Assembly (NCBI GenBank): GCA_025331435.1
Contig: JAIWNI010000004.1
Location: 372,001 to 436,000, forward strand
DNA length: 64,000 bases
Direction: 5' to 3'
From: Choanephora cucurbitarum
Lineage: Eukaryota; Mucoromycota; Mucoromycetes; Mucorales; Choanephoraceae
The notes beneath the pieces were generated by a model. That model was given only the letters and a program-made list of their open reading frames with translations. It was not told where the DNA came from and made no database searches. A program made the translations under genes and the position numbers. Shown here in pieces: positions 34,147 through 44,246 of the stretch (positions are counted from its first letter, which is position 1; each line of letters starts with the position of its first letter).

Positions 34147-34183
34147 ACAGCCCCTTCGAAATTTGTCTTGAGTGCACAAATAG

Positions 34184-35695
34184 TCAACTTGCTGTCCTTG
34201 ATATCCATCTCTTGAATTGATTATGGGCGGACTTGATAGTAATGTCAGGCACCATATTGTTTGCTTCGATAAATGGTTTCAACATGTCTCCATTCACAGC
34301 ATCCTTGATGCGAGTAGAGTTCATTCCTTCAAGGTAATAAGTACCATTCTTATTTACTTTGATGATGCTAAGAGGTCCAATCCACTTGTCTGCAAATTTG
34401 TGCTTCGGCACCATCTCTTTCAGAAGAACTTGCTCACCCACTTTGTAAGTCTTGACGTGTACAGTTTGATTGTATCTAACAGCATATCGTTTCTTGGCAA
34501 TGTCAGATGCCCTTCTAGCAGTCTCAATAGCTTCCTTCAAATCCTGATCAACAAAACGCACTCGAGATTTCACTGCATTCTCCAGGTCCACGTCTTCGTA
34601 ACCATGAATGGGTGCTTGCCATGTTGCAGGTGTCAACATTTGATAGCCATAAAGTAAAATGCTGGGTGAATAACCTGTCGATTCGTTTACCAATACTCGA
34701 ATCACCATTAGAGCCGAGTCAATGTAACGGTCCCACTCCAGGTCACCTCTGTTTTCAGCACATAACTTGCTCATGATTTTGACTAACGTTTGATTGAGAC
34801 GTTCGCAACTACCATTCGCTTGTGGACGGAAAGCTGTAGTGTAAATGCTCTTGGCTCCAATTTGAGATAAGAATTTTTGAGTATAAGCTGATATAAAATT
34901 GCCACCACGATCGGATAGGATGAAACGCGGTACACCATACTGACTGATGATTTTGTCCTTGTAGAAGCGTACTGTAGTCTCTTCACTTATATCCGGCACT
35001 GCTTGTGCAATAGGCCATCTGGTCAATTGATCGATAGCTGTCAAGATGTACTTGTTACCAGAAGACGATACATGCAATGGTCCAACTGCATCAACGCCTA
35101 TCAAATAGAACGGTTGTGATGGAGTCCGTATAGGCTTAGCTAGATTTGTTCTTGTGAATTTCGGTCTTGCGTGTTTTTGACATATGAGACAGCTTGATAC
35201 CACCTTCTTGGCCTTGTCATTCACATTTGTACAGACGAAATTGTCATTGATCATTCTTGCTAGGTTGCGTACCCCAAGATGGTTCTCCTTATGAAGTTTG
35301 AGAATGACTTCCCATTCATCTGCATCATGCAACACTCTTCTTTCCGTGGTTTTCTCAACCAGATGATCACCCTTGACCAAGTATCTTGTAGAATGTCTAC
35401 GGATTTTTTGCTTGATCACCTTAGTAGAGTCGTCAGGGTAAGTTTTCTTGGTCAAGTAGTAAAAGATAGCCAAAAACCATGGATACTTCATGCTTGCAAC
35501 GTATTTGATGACAGATGGACTCTTCAAAAAGAAAGTTGAAAAGAAAAGAAAAGTAAAAATAAGGGAAATAGAGAAAATAAAAAGAAAGATAACAATACAA
35601 CGAATAAACAAAACGTAGTATTGTTCTACCGGCATCCAGTGTTTGTTTGTTTGTGAAAGTAAATGAGCCCAACTTGTACTGATCATATGATCTAG
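34184..35695 (-). CDS. Integrase region of gypsy element 2, after a readthrough stop
   Basis: In the same frame as the RT ORF and separated from it by one UGA (35698-35696). The first ATG after it is at 35686. Residues 1-60 are strongly hydrophobic (YYVLFIRCIVIFLFIFSISL and onward), then the tether (YPWFLAIFYYLTKKTYPDD). An HHCC finger (HKENHLGV, CLICQKH) and the DDE core follow: LIGVDAVGPLHV, ILSDRGGNFISAY and FRPQANGSCERLNQTL. The C-terminal part has the expected beta-rich DNA-binding segment (VLLKEMVPKHKFADKWIGPL). Likely product: fused to RT by readthrough, or separately initiated at 35686. Confidence 0.9.
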   Translation of the reverse strand, partial: LDHMISTSWAHLLSQTNKHWMPVEQYYVLFIRCIVIFLFIFSISLIFTFLFFSTFFLKSPSVIKYVASMKYPWFLAIFYYLTKKTYPDDSTKVIKQKIRRHSTRYLVKGDHLVEKTTERRVLHDADEWEVILKLHKENHLGVRNLARMINDNFVCTNVNDKAKKVVSSCLICQKHARPKFTRTNLAKPIRTPSQPFYLIGVDAVGPLHVSSSGNKYILTAIDQLTRWPIAQAVPDISEETTVRFYKDKIISQYGVPRFILSDRGGNFISAYTQKFLSQIGAKSIYTTAFRPQANGSCERLNQTLVKIMSKLCAENRGDLEWDRYIDSALMVIRVLVNESTGYSPSILLYGYQMLTPATWQAPIHGYEDVDLENAVKSRVRFVDQDLKEAIETARRASDIAKKRYAVRYNQTVHVKTYKVGEQVLLKEMVPKHKFADKWIGPLSIIKVNKNGTYYLEGMNSTRIKDAVNGDMLKPFIEANNMVPDITIKSAHNQFKRWISRTAS

Positions 35696-35698
35696 TCA
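35691..35698 (-). other. Candidate stop-codon readthrough signal (TGA CTA G)
   Basis: The RT ORF ends CGG ATG TGA CTA GAT CAT ATG, and the following codons remain open in the same frame through integrase. UGA followed by CUAG is a known leaky context in cellular and viral readthrough genes. Readthrough would give the full PR-RT-RH-IN polyprotein normal for Ty3/gypsy. Confidence 0.7.
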
Positions 35699-38553
35699 CA
35701 TCCGTTCTGGAATCAGCCTTGATAAACTATCTGCAGGATTGATCTTTCCAGGTATGTGTTCAATTGAGAAATCATATTCTAACAGCACAGCAGCCCACCT
35801 TGCTAGCTTGGCACTTGTATTTTGCGACTTCAATATGTGATACAGAGCTGAATTGTCTGTTCTTAAAACAAAGTGTCTTCCCAAAAGGTAGTGTCTGAAA
35901 TGACTGACAGCCCACACGATGGCAAAGCCTTCTAGATGTACAGCAGCGTAGTTCTTTTGTGCAGCAGAAACAGTCTTCGAGATGTAGGCAATAACCGTTT
36001 CACCTTCTTTTGATCCATCTGGTGATTGTGATAAGATGCCTGCAAATCCCTTGGTGGATGCATCAGTAGTCAAAATTTGCACCATATTTTTGTTGGGGAA
36101 GGTCAATATAGGAGGTGTCCTTAAGGCAGTCTTCAAAGCCATAAAGCTAATTTCCTGGTCTTGACCCCAAATAAAGGCTTGTCCCTTTCTGGTCAACTTG
36201 CTCAAGGGTTGTGCTATTGCAGCATAGTCTTCAACAAACCGCCGATAATAGCCTGTGGTACCCAAAAAGGAACGTACTTCATCTAAATCCTTTGGCGTAC
36301 TAAAGTCAGCTATTTTATTCATGTTTCTTGAGTGAGGGTAAATGCCTTCTGCAGAGATTTCATGTCCAAGGTATTCAACCTTAGGCTTCAAAAAATGGCT
36401 TTTGGTCAGATTCAGCCTCAAATTGTGTTCTAAACACTTCTCCAACACCAACTTGCAGTGTTTTCTGTGATCTTCGATGGTCTTGGAAAATATTATCACA
36501 TCGTCGATGAAGACAAACACGAAATCACCAATGTATGGAGCGAGTAATATTTGCATCATTCGTTGGAAGGTACTGCTAGCGGAAGTGAGACCAAATGGCA
36601 TGACATTAAACTCGTAGCATCCCTGTAGGGTGACGAAACCGGTATACTCCTTTGACTTCTCTTCCAATGGTACTTGCCAAAAACCACTAGCGCAGTCAAT
36701 CACAGAAAAGAATTGATTTCCTCCCAGGTGATCTAGTAAATGATCTATGATTGGCAAAGCATACCCAGATTTCACTGTCATTGCATTGAGCTTTCTATAG
36801 TCTATCACCAAACGCAGCTTGCCATTGTTTTTCTTCACGAAAAAGCAGGGACTACACCATAATCCTTGCGATGGTCTAATCAAATTAAGCTCCAACATTT
36901 TCTTGATTTCACCTTTCAAAGTCTCTTCTTCATTCCATGTTAATCTGAAAGGCTTGGAACGAATTGGTACCGGCTTATCTTCCTTTAGCGGAATATCATG
37001 ATTTAAGAAACTAATCAGTCCAGGACCACTCACTTCAACAAAGACTTCAATATATTGTTCAAGGATCTCTTTTATTTCAGGGTCATTGATATGTTCAAAA
37101 GTACGTAATCTGGCTAATTCAGCTTCTTCATCAACAATATCTTGCGCATAGGTGGTAGTTTGTATGACTTCGTCAGTCTTGCTTTCAGCCCCTTGACTTG
37201 TAGTTATAGTCACAACAAAGATTTCAGAGGTTGCTTGATGCTTGAGATTATCACTTGCTTGATTGGTTCGTTGAGATGTACCACGCAATTCAACATGTTG
37301 ACCATTATTCGTAGGAATACAAATAGCATCATCTGCTACTCGAAGCGTAACCTTGTACTTTTTGAACCAAGTCATACCAATAATACAAAAGTTTGAATTC
37401 TTCTGGTTATTGGGTGGTTGTATCCAAAAATGTTCATGGCTGACATGACCGGCAACATTAATGGGAACATTGGCAGTAACTCTTGCGGGGTTACGATACT
37501 TTTTGTCATCAAATGATACTAACACCATTTCATCGACATGCGTAGGTTCCAACTGCAATTGCTTCGCCAGACTTTCACTCATAACGCTAACACCAGCACC
37601 AGTGTCGAAGATACAATCCACTAGTTGACCATTGATCAATACTGGGGCACGAAGAGGAGTGCTTGCTTGAATAGTATTGATGTTGAAGTCATCAAGTTTT
37701 GATATAGGTGTACGTTCACTTTCAGTTCCTGATTCATCAGATTCAGAGTCACTATCTTCATAATCAGAATCACTAGTAGATGTCCAAGCATACGCAGATT
37801 CTTGTTCATGATTCACTTCACTACAATCAACGTCAGAGTCAGCACCCTTTTCCACTCTTGTGCTCCAATCAAGAATGCCTTGTGCGTTATTTATTTCCAT
37901 AGGAGCAATAGCAGAGTTATCAGGATCAAGTATCAAATTCATGCTTTGTTTCTTTTTCTTGGTAGCTCTCATTGTACGTATAGCTGCAAGTATGTCACTT
38001 TGGGCTTCTTTATCATACACCATCCAGTCCAAGATTGACATTCCAGAATCGGCTCCAGCAAGTGCAGAAATGATTTTCTTGGTGTTTTTCTTCAACTTCA
38101 TGTATCTTACAGGTCTTCTTTTTCTTGGCTTCTTAATTTGACCATTAGATGCAACGGGTTGTTGATTATTCATGACATTGTTTTGAGCTTGATTAATGGG
38201 AACTTGATTAATGGGAACTTGATTAATGGGAGCTTGATTGTAAGGAACTTGTGTTTGAGTCTGTGTCATATGATGGCTAGGTACCAAAGGTGGTCTTGTG
38301 GATGGGCCTCCACTTCTGTCTTCATATGAGTAGCCTTGATGAGCTTGTACACTCTGATTGGCAACAGTAGGCATTGGACTTTTTCCTTTGTCAATCGCAA
38401 CAGCTTCTTGATCATGATTTGTTTTTCTTCTTTTTTGTGTAGCAGACAATATGGACATATGAGGTAGAGAATCAATATAATTGATGTTAGATGCAGTAGA
38501 AGGATTTTGGTTTTGCACGTCAGGACCTTCATTATTCACTGGCGTGCTTTGTC
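35696..38553 (-). CDS. Protease-RT-RNase H of gypsy element 2
   Basis: Enters by -1 slip from gag at 38554-38560; the frame is open from there to the UGA at 35698. Order: Gln/Asn/Pro-rich linker with three VPINQ-type repeats (near 38185-38240), a basic patch (KKPRKRRPVRYMKLKKN), an acidic Ser-rich stretch, aspartic protease (IFDTGAGVSVMS), reverse transcriptase (LRLVIDYRKLNAM, SVIDCASGFWQVPL, FVFIDDVIIFSKT with the DD pair) and RNase H (TTDASTKGFAGILSQ, HLEGFAIVWAVSHF, LRTDNSALYHIL). All catalytic residues I could check are present. Confidence 0.93.
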
Positions 38554-39495
38554 TTTTCCCGATTCTTGTGCAGTACCATCTTGAAGGGCTTGTTTGAGTT
38601 TAGGACAGTCCGCTTTTCGATGGCCTTCTTCTTTACAATAGAAACAGGCGAAAGACCTCTTGCCGCTTGTGTTCTGTGAATTCTTATGGTTCTGATTTGA
38701 CCCTGAGTTATTTGTACTAGTAGCCTTTAGAAGACTAACTTTCATTTCGCGGAATTCTTTAATCAGATCACTCATAGAATCACCACCAACACTAGTAGTT
38801 GAAGTTTGATAGCCATATTTGTCATGCGAATAGGGATTATAGTCTCTTCCAGGAATAGAAGATGGAGCGGTAGATGAATTTTGTGTCTTGTCAGCATTTT
38901 TGTATTTTCTCAAGAATTTTTCTGCTTTCATTGCTTTCAACACCAAGTCTTGAAGAGTAGTCTTGTCATCAATACCACTTCGTTCAACTTCAAGTGCAAT
39001 TTCGGAATGAATAGCCTTTAAAAAGGTGCGTTTGATCATGCGTTCATCCTTAACTTCAACCAGTTGGAACAATTCGCGCATGCGTATTTCAACATCTTCA
39101 ATGGATTCGTCAGATAATTGTTTGATATTGTGGATTTCATCCCACCATACTTCAGTTTGACCAATACAGTATTTTGCCTTGAATGCAGCCTTGAACTCAA
39201 CCCAGGTGGTGTCTTCATTACCAGTATAAGTCAAATTGTACCAACAACCAGCTTGTTCAGTGAGGTGATCTACTGCAATAAGCAAAATGCTTTCATCATT
39301 TAATTGTCCAAGAGTTTTGATACGATCCAGCTTTTTCAACCAGTTAATAGGATTAGTACGTCTTATGTCACCAGAGAAATCGGTTGGATCACTCATGAAC
39401 TTCATTAGGAATGGGGAGAATTGTATCATGTTCTTTTCGCTGATCGTGTCAGCACGCGATTTGCCTTGTTCAGGATTCAGCGTCATATTTTTCAT
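38536..39495 (-). CDS. Gag of gypsy element 2
   Basis: 319 aa, ATG at 39495. Capsid-type helices: WLKKLDRIKTLGQLND, CWYNLTYTGNEDTTWVEFKA and WWDEIHNIKQLSDESIED. A C-terminal CCHC knuckle, CFYCKEEGHRKADCP, binds RNA. The frame contains TCG GGA AAA GAC at 38561-38551, the phased slip heptamer, followed five codons later by the TGA stop at 38538. Confidence 0.93.
   Translation of the reverse strand: MKNMTLNPEQGKSRADTISEKNMIQFSPFLMKFMSDPTDFSGDIRRTNPINWLKKLDRIKTLGQLNDESILLIAVDHLTEQAGCWYNLTYTGNEDTTWVEFKAAFKAKYCIGQTEVWWDEIHNIKQLSDESIEDVEIRMRELFQLVEVKDERMIKRTFLKAIHSEIALEVERSGIDDKTTLQDLVLKAMKAEKFLRKYKNADKTQNSSTAPSSIPGRDYNPYSHDKYGYQTSTTSVGGDSMSDLIKEFREMKVSLLKATSTNNSGSNQNHKNSQNTSGKRSFACFYCKEEGHRKADCPKLKQALQDGTAQESGKDKARQ
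38554..38560 (-). other. Candidate -1 ribosomal slip site (GGGAAAA), element 2
   Basis: The zero frame reads TCG GGA AAA, satisfying X XXY YYZ; the -1 frame continues open into pol. The gag stop and the pol frame overlap (gag TGA at 38538-38536), the classic arrangement for programmed frameshifting. I did not compute a downstream pseudoknot. Confidence 0.7.
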
Positions 39496-39589
39496 ATAGT
39501 AGTGTTTTGCTTGTCTTTTTTCCTTTATAGTAAGTTTTCAGAATACCAGGACCTTGTATTTTTTATTCCACTTTAGCCGCACCAAAATT

Positions 39590-40577
39590 TGTCAAGGTAT
39601 AATGATGAATGTCTGAGCAATTTGAAGGAGGTTTATTTCTTGAGTTTTCAATTGAGCACAGATCAGAGACGAGCAGCAACAATAGAATGCAGATAGACGA
39701 GAGTGAACAACAGGAGTTTTGATGAGGAAAGATAAAGAGCAAAAAAGGAGGATAAGAGGGAAGCAAATGCGTGCAATAAATCAAAAATAACAATAAAATA
39801 GACAACAAGTACAAAGAAAGATCAAAATCACAACAACTAACCAAGTCTTTTCCAAAAGAACAAATTTATCCTGAGACCAGATTAGAGCCAAAAGTTTTTC
39901 TTGTATTTTCTTCCTTGTGTTTCCTTTAGATCACTTATATCTTGAATCAATTCTTCTAACTAAGAATGTCCGATTCAGTCCTGAGATAAGCTTCTTGTAC
40001 ACAGCAAAATAAACGTCAGAGTCTTTCCTTTGGGTCTTGAACTTAGACTGAAAATGTGTTCGTAAAAAAGATTATCGTAAAGATAAAAAAAAAATACTAA
40101 AGGTAATCCCCCTTTTTTATTCATAAAAATAGTAATGATATTTATATACTTCTTTTTCACTGATTTGTTTTGTTACGGATACGATGAGGGATAAATAATA
40201 GAGATAGAAATATTTGCATTTGATGATGGGTACGATGAGAGATAAATAAAAATAAGAAAAATATTTGTAGCTCACGATGGACATCATGAGAGATAAACAG
40301 TAGTAAACAAAAATATTTGTGGCAACAAGTACGATAGGAGGTGTTTGATAACATTTAGGGTGAAAGATACAGAAATGGAAACTTGACATTTTGGGAATGC
40401 TATGGATTACGGCAGACAGACTTCTTTTCTCAATCCTGCTCTGCTTCACCTGAGCTTGACAGGTCCTTGACATAACAACTTCCTTGTCAATCCAATCTGC
40501 TTCATTCAAGACATTGTGATTACTTGATCTCCCGAGTCTCCAAGACAACATTTCGTCATTCATATCACCTCTTGTCA
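39590..40577 (-). repeat. 5' LTR of gypsy element 2
   Basis: Partner of 33159-34146. It ends exactly where the 25 bp LINE target duplication starts (40578), 10 bp before a truncated tRNA-Ile 5' end. Confidence 0.94.
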
Positions 40578-40602
40578 AAAGAAAAGTGCTCGTTTAGCTC
40601 AG
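40578..40602 (+). repeat. Left target-site duplication with truncated tRNA-Ile 5' end
   Basis: Twenty-five bases matching 45383-45407 with one mismatch (T at 40587, C at 45392). Bases 40588-40602 are the first 15 nt of tRNA-Ile (GCTCGTTTAGCTCAG), including part of box A. The rest of the gene is absent here, so this copy is dead. Confidence 0.92.
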
Positions 40603-40882
40603 GTGAAACATTATATTTTATTATATACAACAATTCTTTGGGCAACTCTATGGAGCATAAGCCGAATTGGATGAACTAAACTAAATAAAAGAGTGGGAAA
40701 AAGTACAAAAAACCCAGCAGAAAAACGAACAAAAGGGAAAAGAGGAAACAGAAGGACAGGAAGAGAGAGCAACAGAGTACTGAGACAACTTTAGAGCCCA
40801 AAGGCAGCACCAACGGATGGGAACTTTGATAATCACTTACCACCGTGGTTGCGCAGTGAGCAGGCTAAAGAGGTCATTTTGT

Positions 40883-43108
40883 CTATGGAGAGATCGGAGG
40901 AGAAGGAGGAGGAGGAGGAGGAAGCCATGATCCATTTGGATCAGGTTCTGGAGCGATGGTAGCAAGAGGATGCACCAGAGAGTCTATTGCATGAAGCAAT
41001 TGGAGAAGAGAGGACCAAAAAGGAGGAGGACCAGCGGAAGCCTTTACAGGCAGAGAGTTGAGGGCATGGTCGATCGGATGAACGCCAGCCGGAGGAGAAG
41101 GGAGGTCGAAAAAGAGGGATGGATCAAGTGCACTACAAGACAAGAAATGATCTCTTGAAATGTAGGCACCGGAGAGGCAGGGACATTCTTCACGAAGATT
41201 CGCAAAGCGACCAAGACGCCAACGAACAAGCCTACTGCGAGCAGTAGTTGTCATTGGGAGGTAGAGGATTGGATCCGGCTTTGAAGTGCACGGACGACAG
41301 GCACGCAAGAGGACAGCACGGCCACGAGAAGCTTGAGTTGCCATTTGGCGGTTGAACTGATCCTGCCAATATCGCCTAAAGTGAGCACGAAGCTCAACAT
41401 TAGAGACAGGCGGTGGATCAGGGAGAGAGAGGTAGAGAGCATTCTGTTGAAGAAGCTTAGAGAGGCGAGGGTACCGTAGTTGATCACGTAAGAGCACAAG
41501 CAAGCAGTCATCAGGGAGGTATTGTACACGAAGGACGTATCTTGTGACAAGGACATTGTACCTATGAATCATGGCAGGCAGGCAAGTGATGTGTTTTGCT
41601 ACTTGAAACCAAGAGCCACCAATGAACATACGGACCAGCCGGTTTTGAAGGTCATCGAGCTGTTTCATATCTGAAGAGGAGATACGGGCAATAGCCAACC
41701 CATACTCTATCTTTGGACGGATAAAGCAGGTATACAGTCGAGAGGACAAGAGGAGAGAGAAGCCGTTACGGTGGACACCTACTGAGACCAGCAGGGCCAT
41801 GGTCTTGACAGCCTTAGCTGCACGAAAAGAGACAATATCGGGACCAGAAATGCCCTTTGAGCGAAAGGGTACACCGAGGTATACAAATTCGTCAACGAGC
41901 GGTAACGGTTCATCATACAACGTCAATCGTGGGCCATCAGGTCGTGCGTTGAGGACTGCACATTTAGACGGACTCCAGCGATATCCGAGGGAGCGAGAAT
42001 GCTCAGCGGCAATGTTCAGCATCCGTTGGACCTGACTACGAGAGCCAATGATCGCAACGTCGTCCGCAAAAAGAAGACAATTCAGAGGAATTGGAGAGGT
42101 AGAAGGCGAACCAGGTGGACATACCAAAGTAGTACCAGCCGAGGCAGCAGAGCGAAGCGCAGAGGGAAGAGAGTTGATGTACAGAGAGTACAGATGCGGG
42201 GAAAGAACAGAGCCTTGGAGAACACCAGTGACAGGAGAGAAAGGCGCAGAGGAATGGTTAGCGATCAGCACCGAAATCTGAACGTCATCAAACAAGTTGA
42301 TGAGCAATCCGAGAAGTGGGCGAGGTAGAGAAGAATCAGCCAGAGCATTCCAGATGACACGTCGGTCAACAGTGTCATAAGCAGCCTTGATGTCAAGGAA
42401 AGCAACCACAGGACGGCAATGATTGGTAAGCAGGTAGTCATGCATCAAGTCATGCAAGCAGAGGGCTTGATCCAGAGGGCTACGCTGCGGGCGAAAGCCA
42501 CCTTGCGCAATGTCAAGTGGAGGCGAGTGTTCATACAGACAACGAGAGATGCAAAACTCAAAGAGCTTACGCATAACCGACGTCAGAGAGATTGGCCGAT
42601 AGTTTGCAGGATCAGAGGGATCGTTTTTCTTGTGTATCGGAAATACACTGGCTAGACGCCAGAGAGAAGGAGTGTAAGACCATTGATAACACAGAGAGAA
42701 GAAGAGAGAGAGGAGCGGGGCAAGGTCCGTTGCAACGGCCTTCAGCATTTCTGCTTTCAGGTGATCGCTACCCGGTGCCTTGCGTAGAGGTAACCGCTTG
42801 ATGTGATCCATGATAGCATCTACAGAGAAAATGTCCAAATCATCAGGCAGAGCAAAAGGAAGCAAACTATCGTGAGGTGGTGGAGAGGCGGGGCGAGCGT
42901 CAGGCGCAGGCAAAAGGGAACCGTTGTAGACAGTGGCCAAGTGAGAGGCCATGGTATCCACTGATGCAGCAGGACCGTCAGGATGAGCATAGGTTGATGA
43001 GCAGTCACGACGCCTTTTTATCCTTGAAAGAGAGGCCGTAGCTTTAGAGAAATCTTTTTCAAGTTGGGCACAGAAATTCTTCCAAGAGAGACGTTTCGCC
43101 TTTGATAC
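40883..43108 (-). CDS. LINE ORF2, reverse transcriptase part (frame-disrupted)
   Basis: The open frame continues ORF2 after a frameshift near 43094-43111; its first ATG is 42961. RT motifs in order: LPLRKAPGSDHLKAEMLKA, VFPIHKKNDPSDPANYRPIS, VAFLDIKAAYDTVDRRVIW, GVLQGSVLSPHLYSLYIN, CLLFADDVAIIGSRSQ (catalytic ADD) and YLGVPF. Downstream are a thumb region and a C-terminal Cys-His knuckle: CPCLSGAYISRDHFLSC. The protein ends in a proline-rich tail. In frame upstream of the ATG, KRLSWKNFCAQLEKDFSKAT is clearly coding, showing that the true protein was joined to the endonuclease. Clade (L1, Tad or other) cannot be set by eye. Confidence 0.9.
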   Translation of the reverse strand, partial: VSKAKRLSWKNFCAQLEKDFSKATASLSRIKRRRDCSSTYAHPDGPAASVDTMASHLATVYNGSLLPAPDARPASPPPHDSLLPFALPDDLDIFSVDAIMDHIKRLPLRKAPGSDHLKAEMLKAVATDLAPLLSLFFSLCYQWSYTPSLWRLASVFPIHKKNDPSDPANYRPISLTSVMRKLFEFCISRCLYEHSPPLDIAQGGFRPQRSPLDQALCLHDLMHDYLLTNHCRPVVAFLDIKAAYDTVDRRVIWNALADSSLPRPLLGLLINLFDDVQISVLIANHSSAPFSPVTGVLQGSVLSPHLYSLYINSLPSALRSAASAGTTLVCPPGSPSTSPIPLNCLLFADDVAIIGSRSQVQRMLNIAAEHSRSLGYRWSPSKCAVLNARPDGPRLTLYDEPLPLVDEFVYLGVPFRSKGISGPDIVSFRAAKAVKTMALLVSVGVHRNGFSLLLSSRLYTCFIRPKIEYGLAIARISSSDMKQLDDLQNRLVRMFIGGSWFQVAKHITCLPAMIHRYNVLVTRYVLRVQYLPDDCLLVLLRDQLRYPRLSKLLQQNALYLSLPDPPPVSNVELRAHFRRYWQDQFNRQMATQASRGRAVLLRACRPCTSKPDPILYLPMTTTARSRLVRWRLGRFANLREECPCLSGAYISRDHFLSCSALDPSLFFDLPSPPAGVHPIDHALNSLPVKASAGPPPFWSSLLQLLHAIDSLVHPLATIAPEPDPNGSWLPPPPPPSPPISP

Positions 43109-44246
43109 CTAGACGACGGAACGAACGATGAGCATCAAGATGCAACGACCACCAGTACGCTTTGTCAACACCTAGGGCGTGACGCCACATACTATAACAG
43201 CGATCGCGTTCACGAGCAGCAGACTCGATTTCCGAAGTCCAGTATTTCTTCCACCACTTACCAGACCGAGGTGCTCTCACACCAACCGATCCATCCAAGG
43301 AATCGTAGAAGCACTCATTAAGAGTAGCATTCAGACCATCAATGTCAGGGCGGCATGTAGGAGGAGAAGCAACCAGAGCGGACAGCGCATCACCCAAGGG
43401 CGAGACACTAGTCCTAAACCTGGACCTAAACAGAGCTAGCGGTTCCGTGTCTTGCAAGCGAGACAGGTTCCAAAGCCGTCTAGGAGCCAAGGTTGGCGCC
43501 GAAGCACCAGCAGCCACAGACGCATAGTCGAAAGACAGAGTCAACAATCTATGGTCAGAGCCAAGAGACAAGTCTGATTCTACCACGATCTGAGCCGAAC
43601 GCATATCCTTTGCAGGTATATTTGTTACGAACAGATCGATGATGCTACTCACTTCCCTTTCACGCCGAAACGTAGAAAAGGTAGCAACACCTGGAGAAAG
43701 AGACGAGTTGAGCACAGCCAACCCACATTGTTCAAGCCATGTTGCCATAGCAAGTCCACGGGGATTGGTAGCGGAATCACCGGTAAGAGCACCAAAACGA
43801 GCATTGAAGTCACCACAGATAATGGAGTCAGAGTGAAGGGGGATTTGTTGTAAAGCGGATAGCACCAGATCATTAGAGATACTGGGTGGAAAATAAACAC
43901 AATGCACATTGACCTTATCAATTTTCAAAGAAAGAGTGTATGCATTGAGAGAGGGAAGTTGAGAGACAGAGAGTTGACAATGAGGAGAGATGAGTGCCGA
44001 AACACCACCAGAACCACGGTTGTTTGCGTTTATTAGCCTCTTGCCATAGAGATGGTACTGAGACCACTCAACTGGAAGAAAGCCAGATGTGAGCCAAGTT
44101 TCTGTCACAAAGAGGACATCGGTGTGGAGGACATGGGATAGGACATCGTGGATGGTTGAGGCCCGAAGGCCATTAGCATTCCAGATGCTTAGAGAGAAGG
44201 AGCGGAGAGGGGTGGGTATAGAGAAAGGATCTGTAAGAGGACTCAT
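43059..44246 (-). CDS. LINE ORF2, AP-type endonuclease part
   Basis: The N-terminus of ORF2 nicks target DNA to prime reverse transcription. Motifs of the exonuclease-endonuclease-phosphatase fold: LSIWNANGLRAS (Asn), DVLFVTETWL (catalytic Glu), SIICGDFNARFGALTGD and DLSLGSDHRLLTLSF (Ser-Asp-His). The ATG at 44246 overlaps the ORF1 stop (TAATG). The last 17 or so codons before the TGA at 43061-43059 are out of the true frame; the next domain continues in another frame, consistent with one inserted base. Confidence 0.9.
   Translation of the reverse strand: MSPLTDPFSIPTPLRSFSLSIWNANGLRASTIHDVLSHVLHTDVLFVTETWLTSGFLPVEWSQYHLYGKRLINANNRGSGGVSALISPHCQLSVSQLPSLNAYTLSLKIDKVNVHCVYFPPSISNDLVLSALQQIPLHSDSIICGDFNARFGALTGDSATNPRGLAMATWLEQCGLAVLNSSLSPGVATFSTFRREREVSSIIDLFVTNIPAKDMRSAQIVVESDLSLGSDHRLLTLSFDYASVAAGASAPTLAPRRLWNLSRLQDTEPLALFRSRFRTSVSPLGDALSALVASPPTCRPDIDGLNATLNECFYDSLDGSVGVRAPRSGKWWKKYWTSEIESAARERDRCYSMWRHALGVDKAYWWSLHLDAHRSFRRLGIKGETSLLEEFLCPT

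Larger units (their letters stand above)
33159..40577 (-). mobile_element. Ty3/gypsy LTR retrotransposon, element 2 (apparently intact)
   Basis: A 7.4 kb minus-strand element with two 988 bp LTRs that look identical. Internal order: candidate primer-binding site (TGGTGCGGCTAAAG on the minus strand, after a few bases), gag, PR-RT-RNaseH, integrase, polypurine tract (GAAGGGGCTGT) abutting the 3' LTR. All ORFs are open across expected lengths. Gag to pol needs a -1 slip; pol to integrase needs readthrough of one UGA. It is clearly a different family from element 1 (protein motifs match but flanks and LTRs do not). No 5 bp target duplication is visible (TTGAT against AAAGA). Confidence 0.95.

Noticed and set aside
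33686..34177. ORF of 163 codons at the LTR border, mirrored at 40117-40578
   Set aside because: Lies in the LTR repeats and has A/T-rich repetitive composition; explained by LTR sequence.
38185..38240. Second tandem repeat (TTGATTAATGGGAAC units)
   Set aside because: In frame in pol of element 2, encoding VPINQ repeats in a disordered linker; no independent function.
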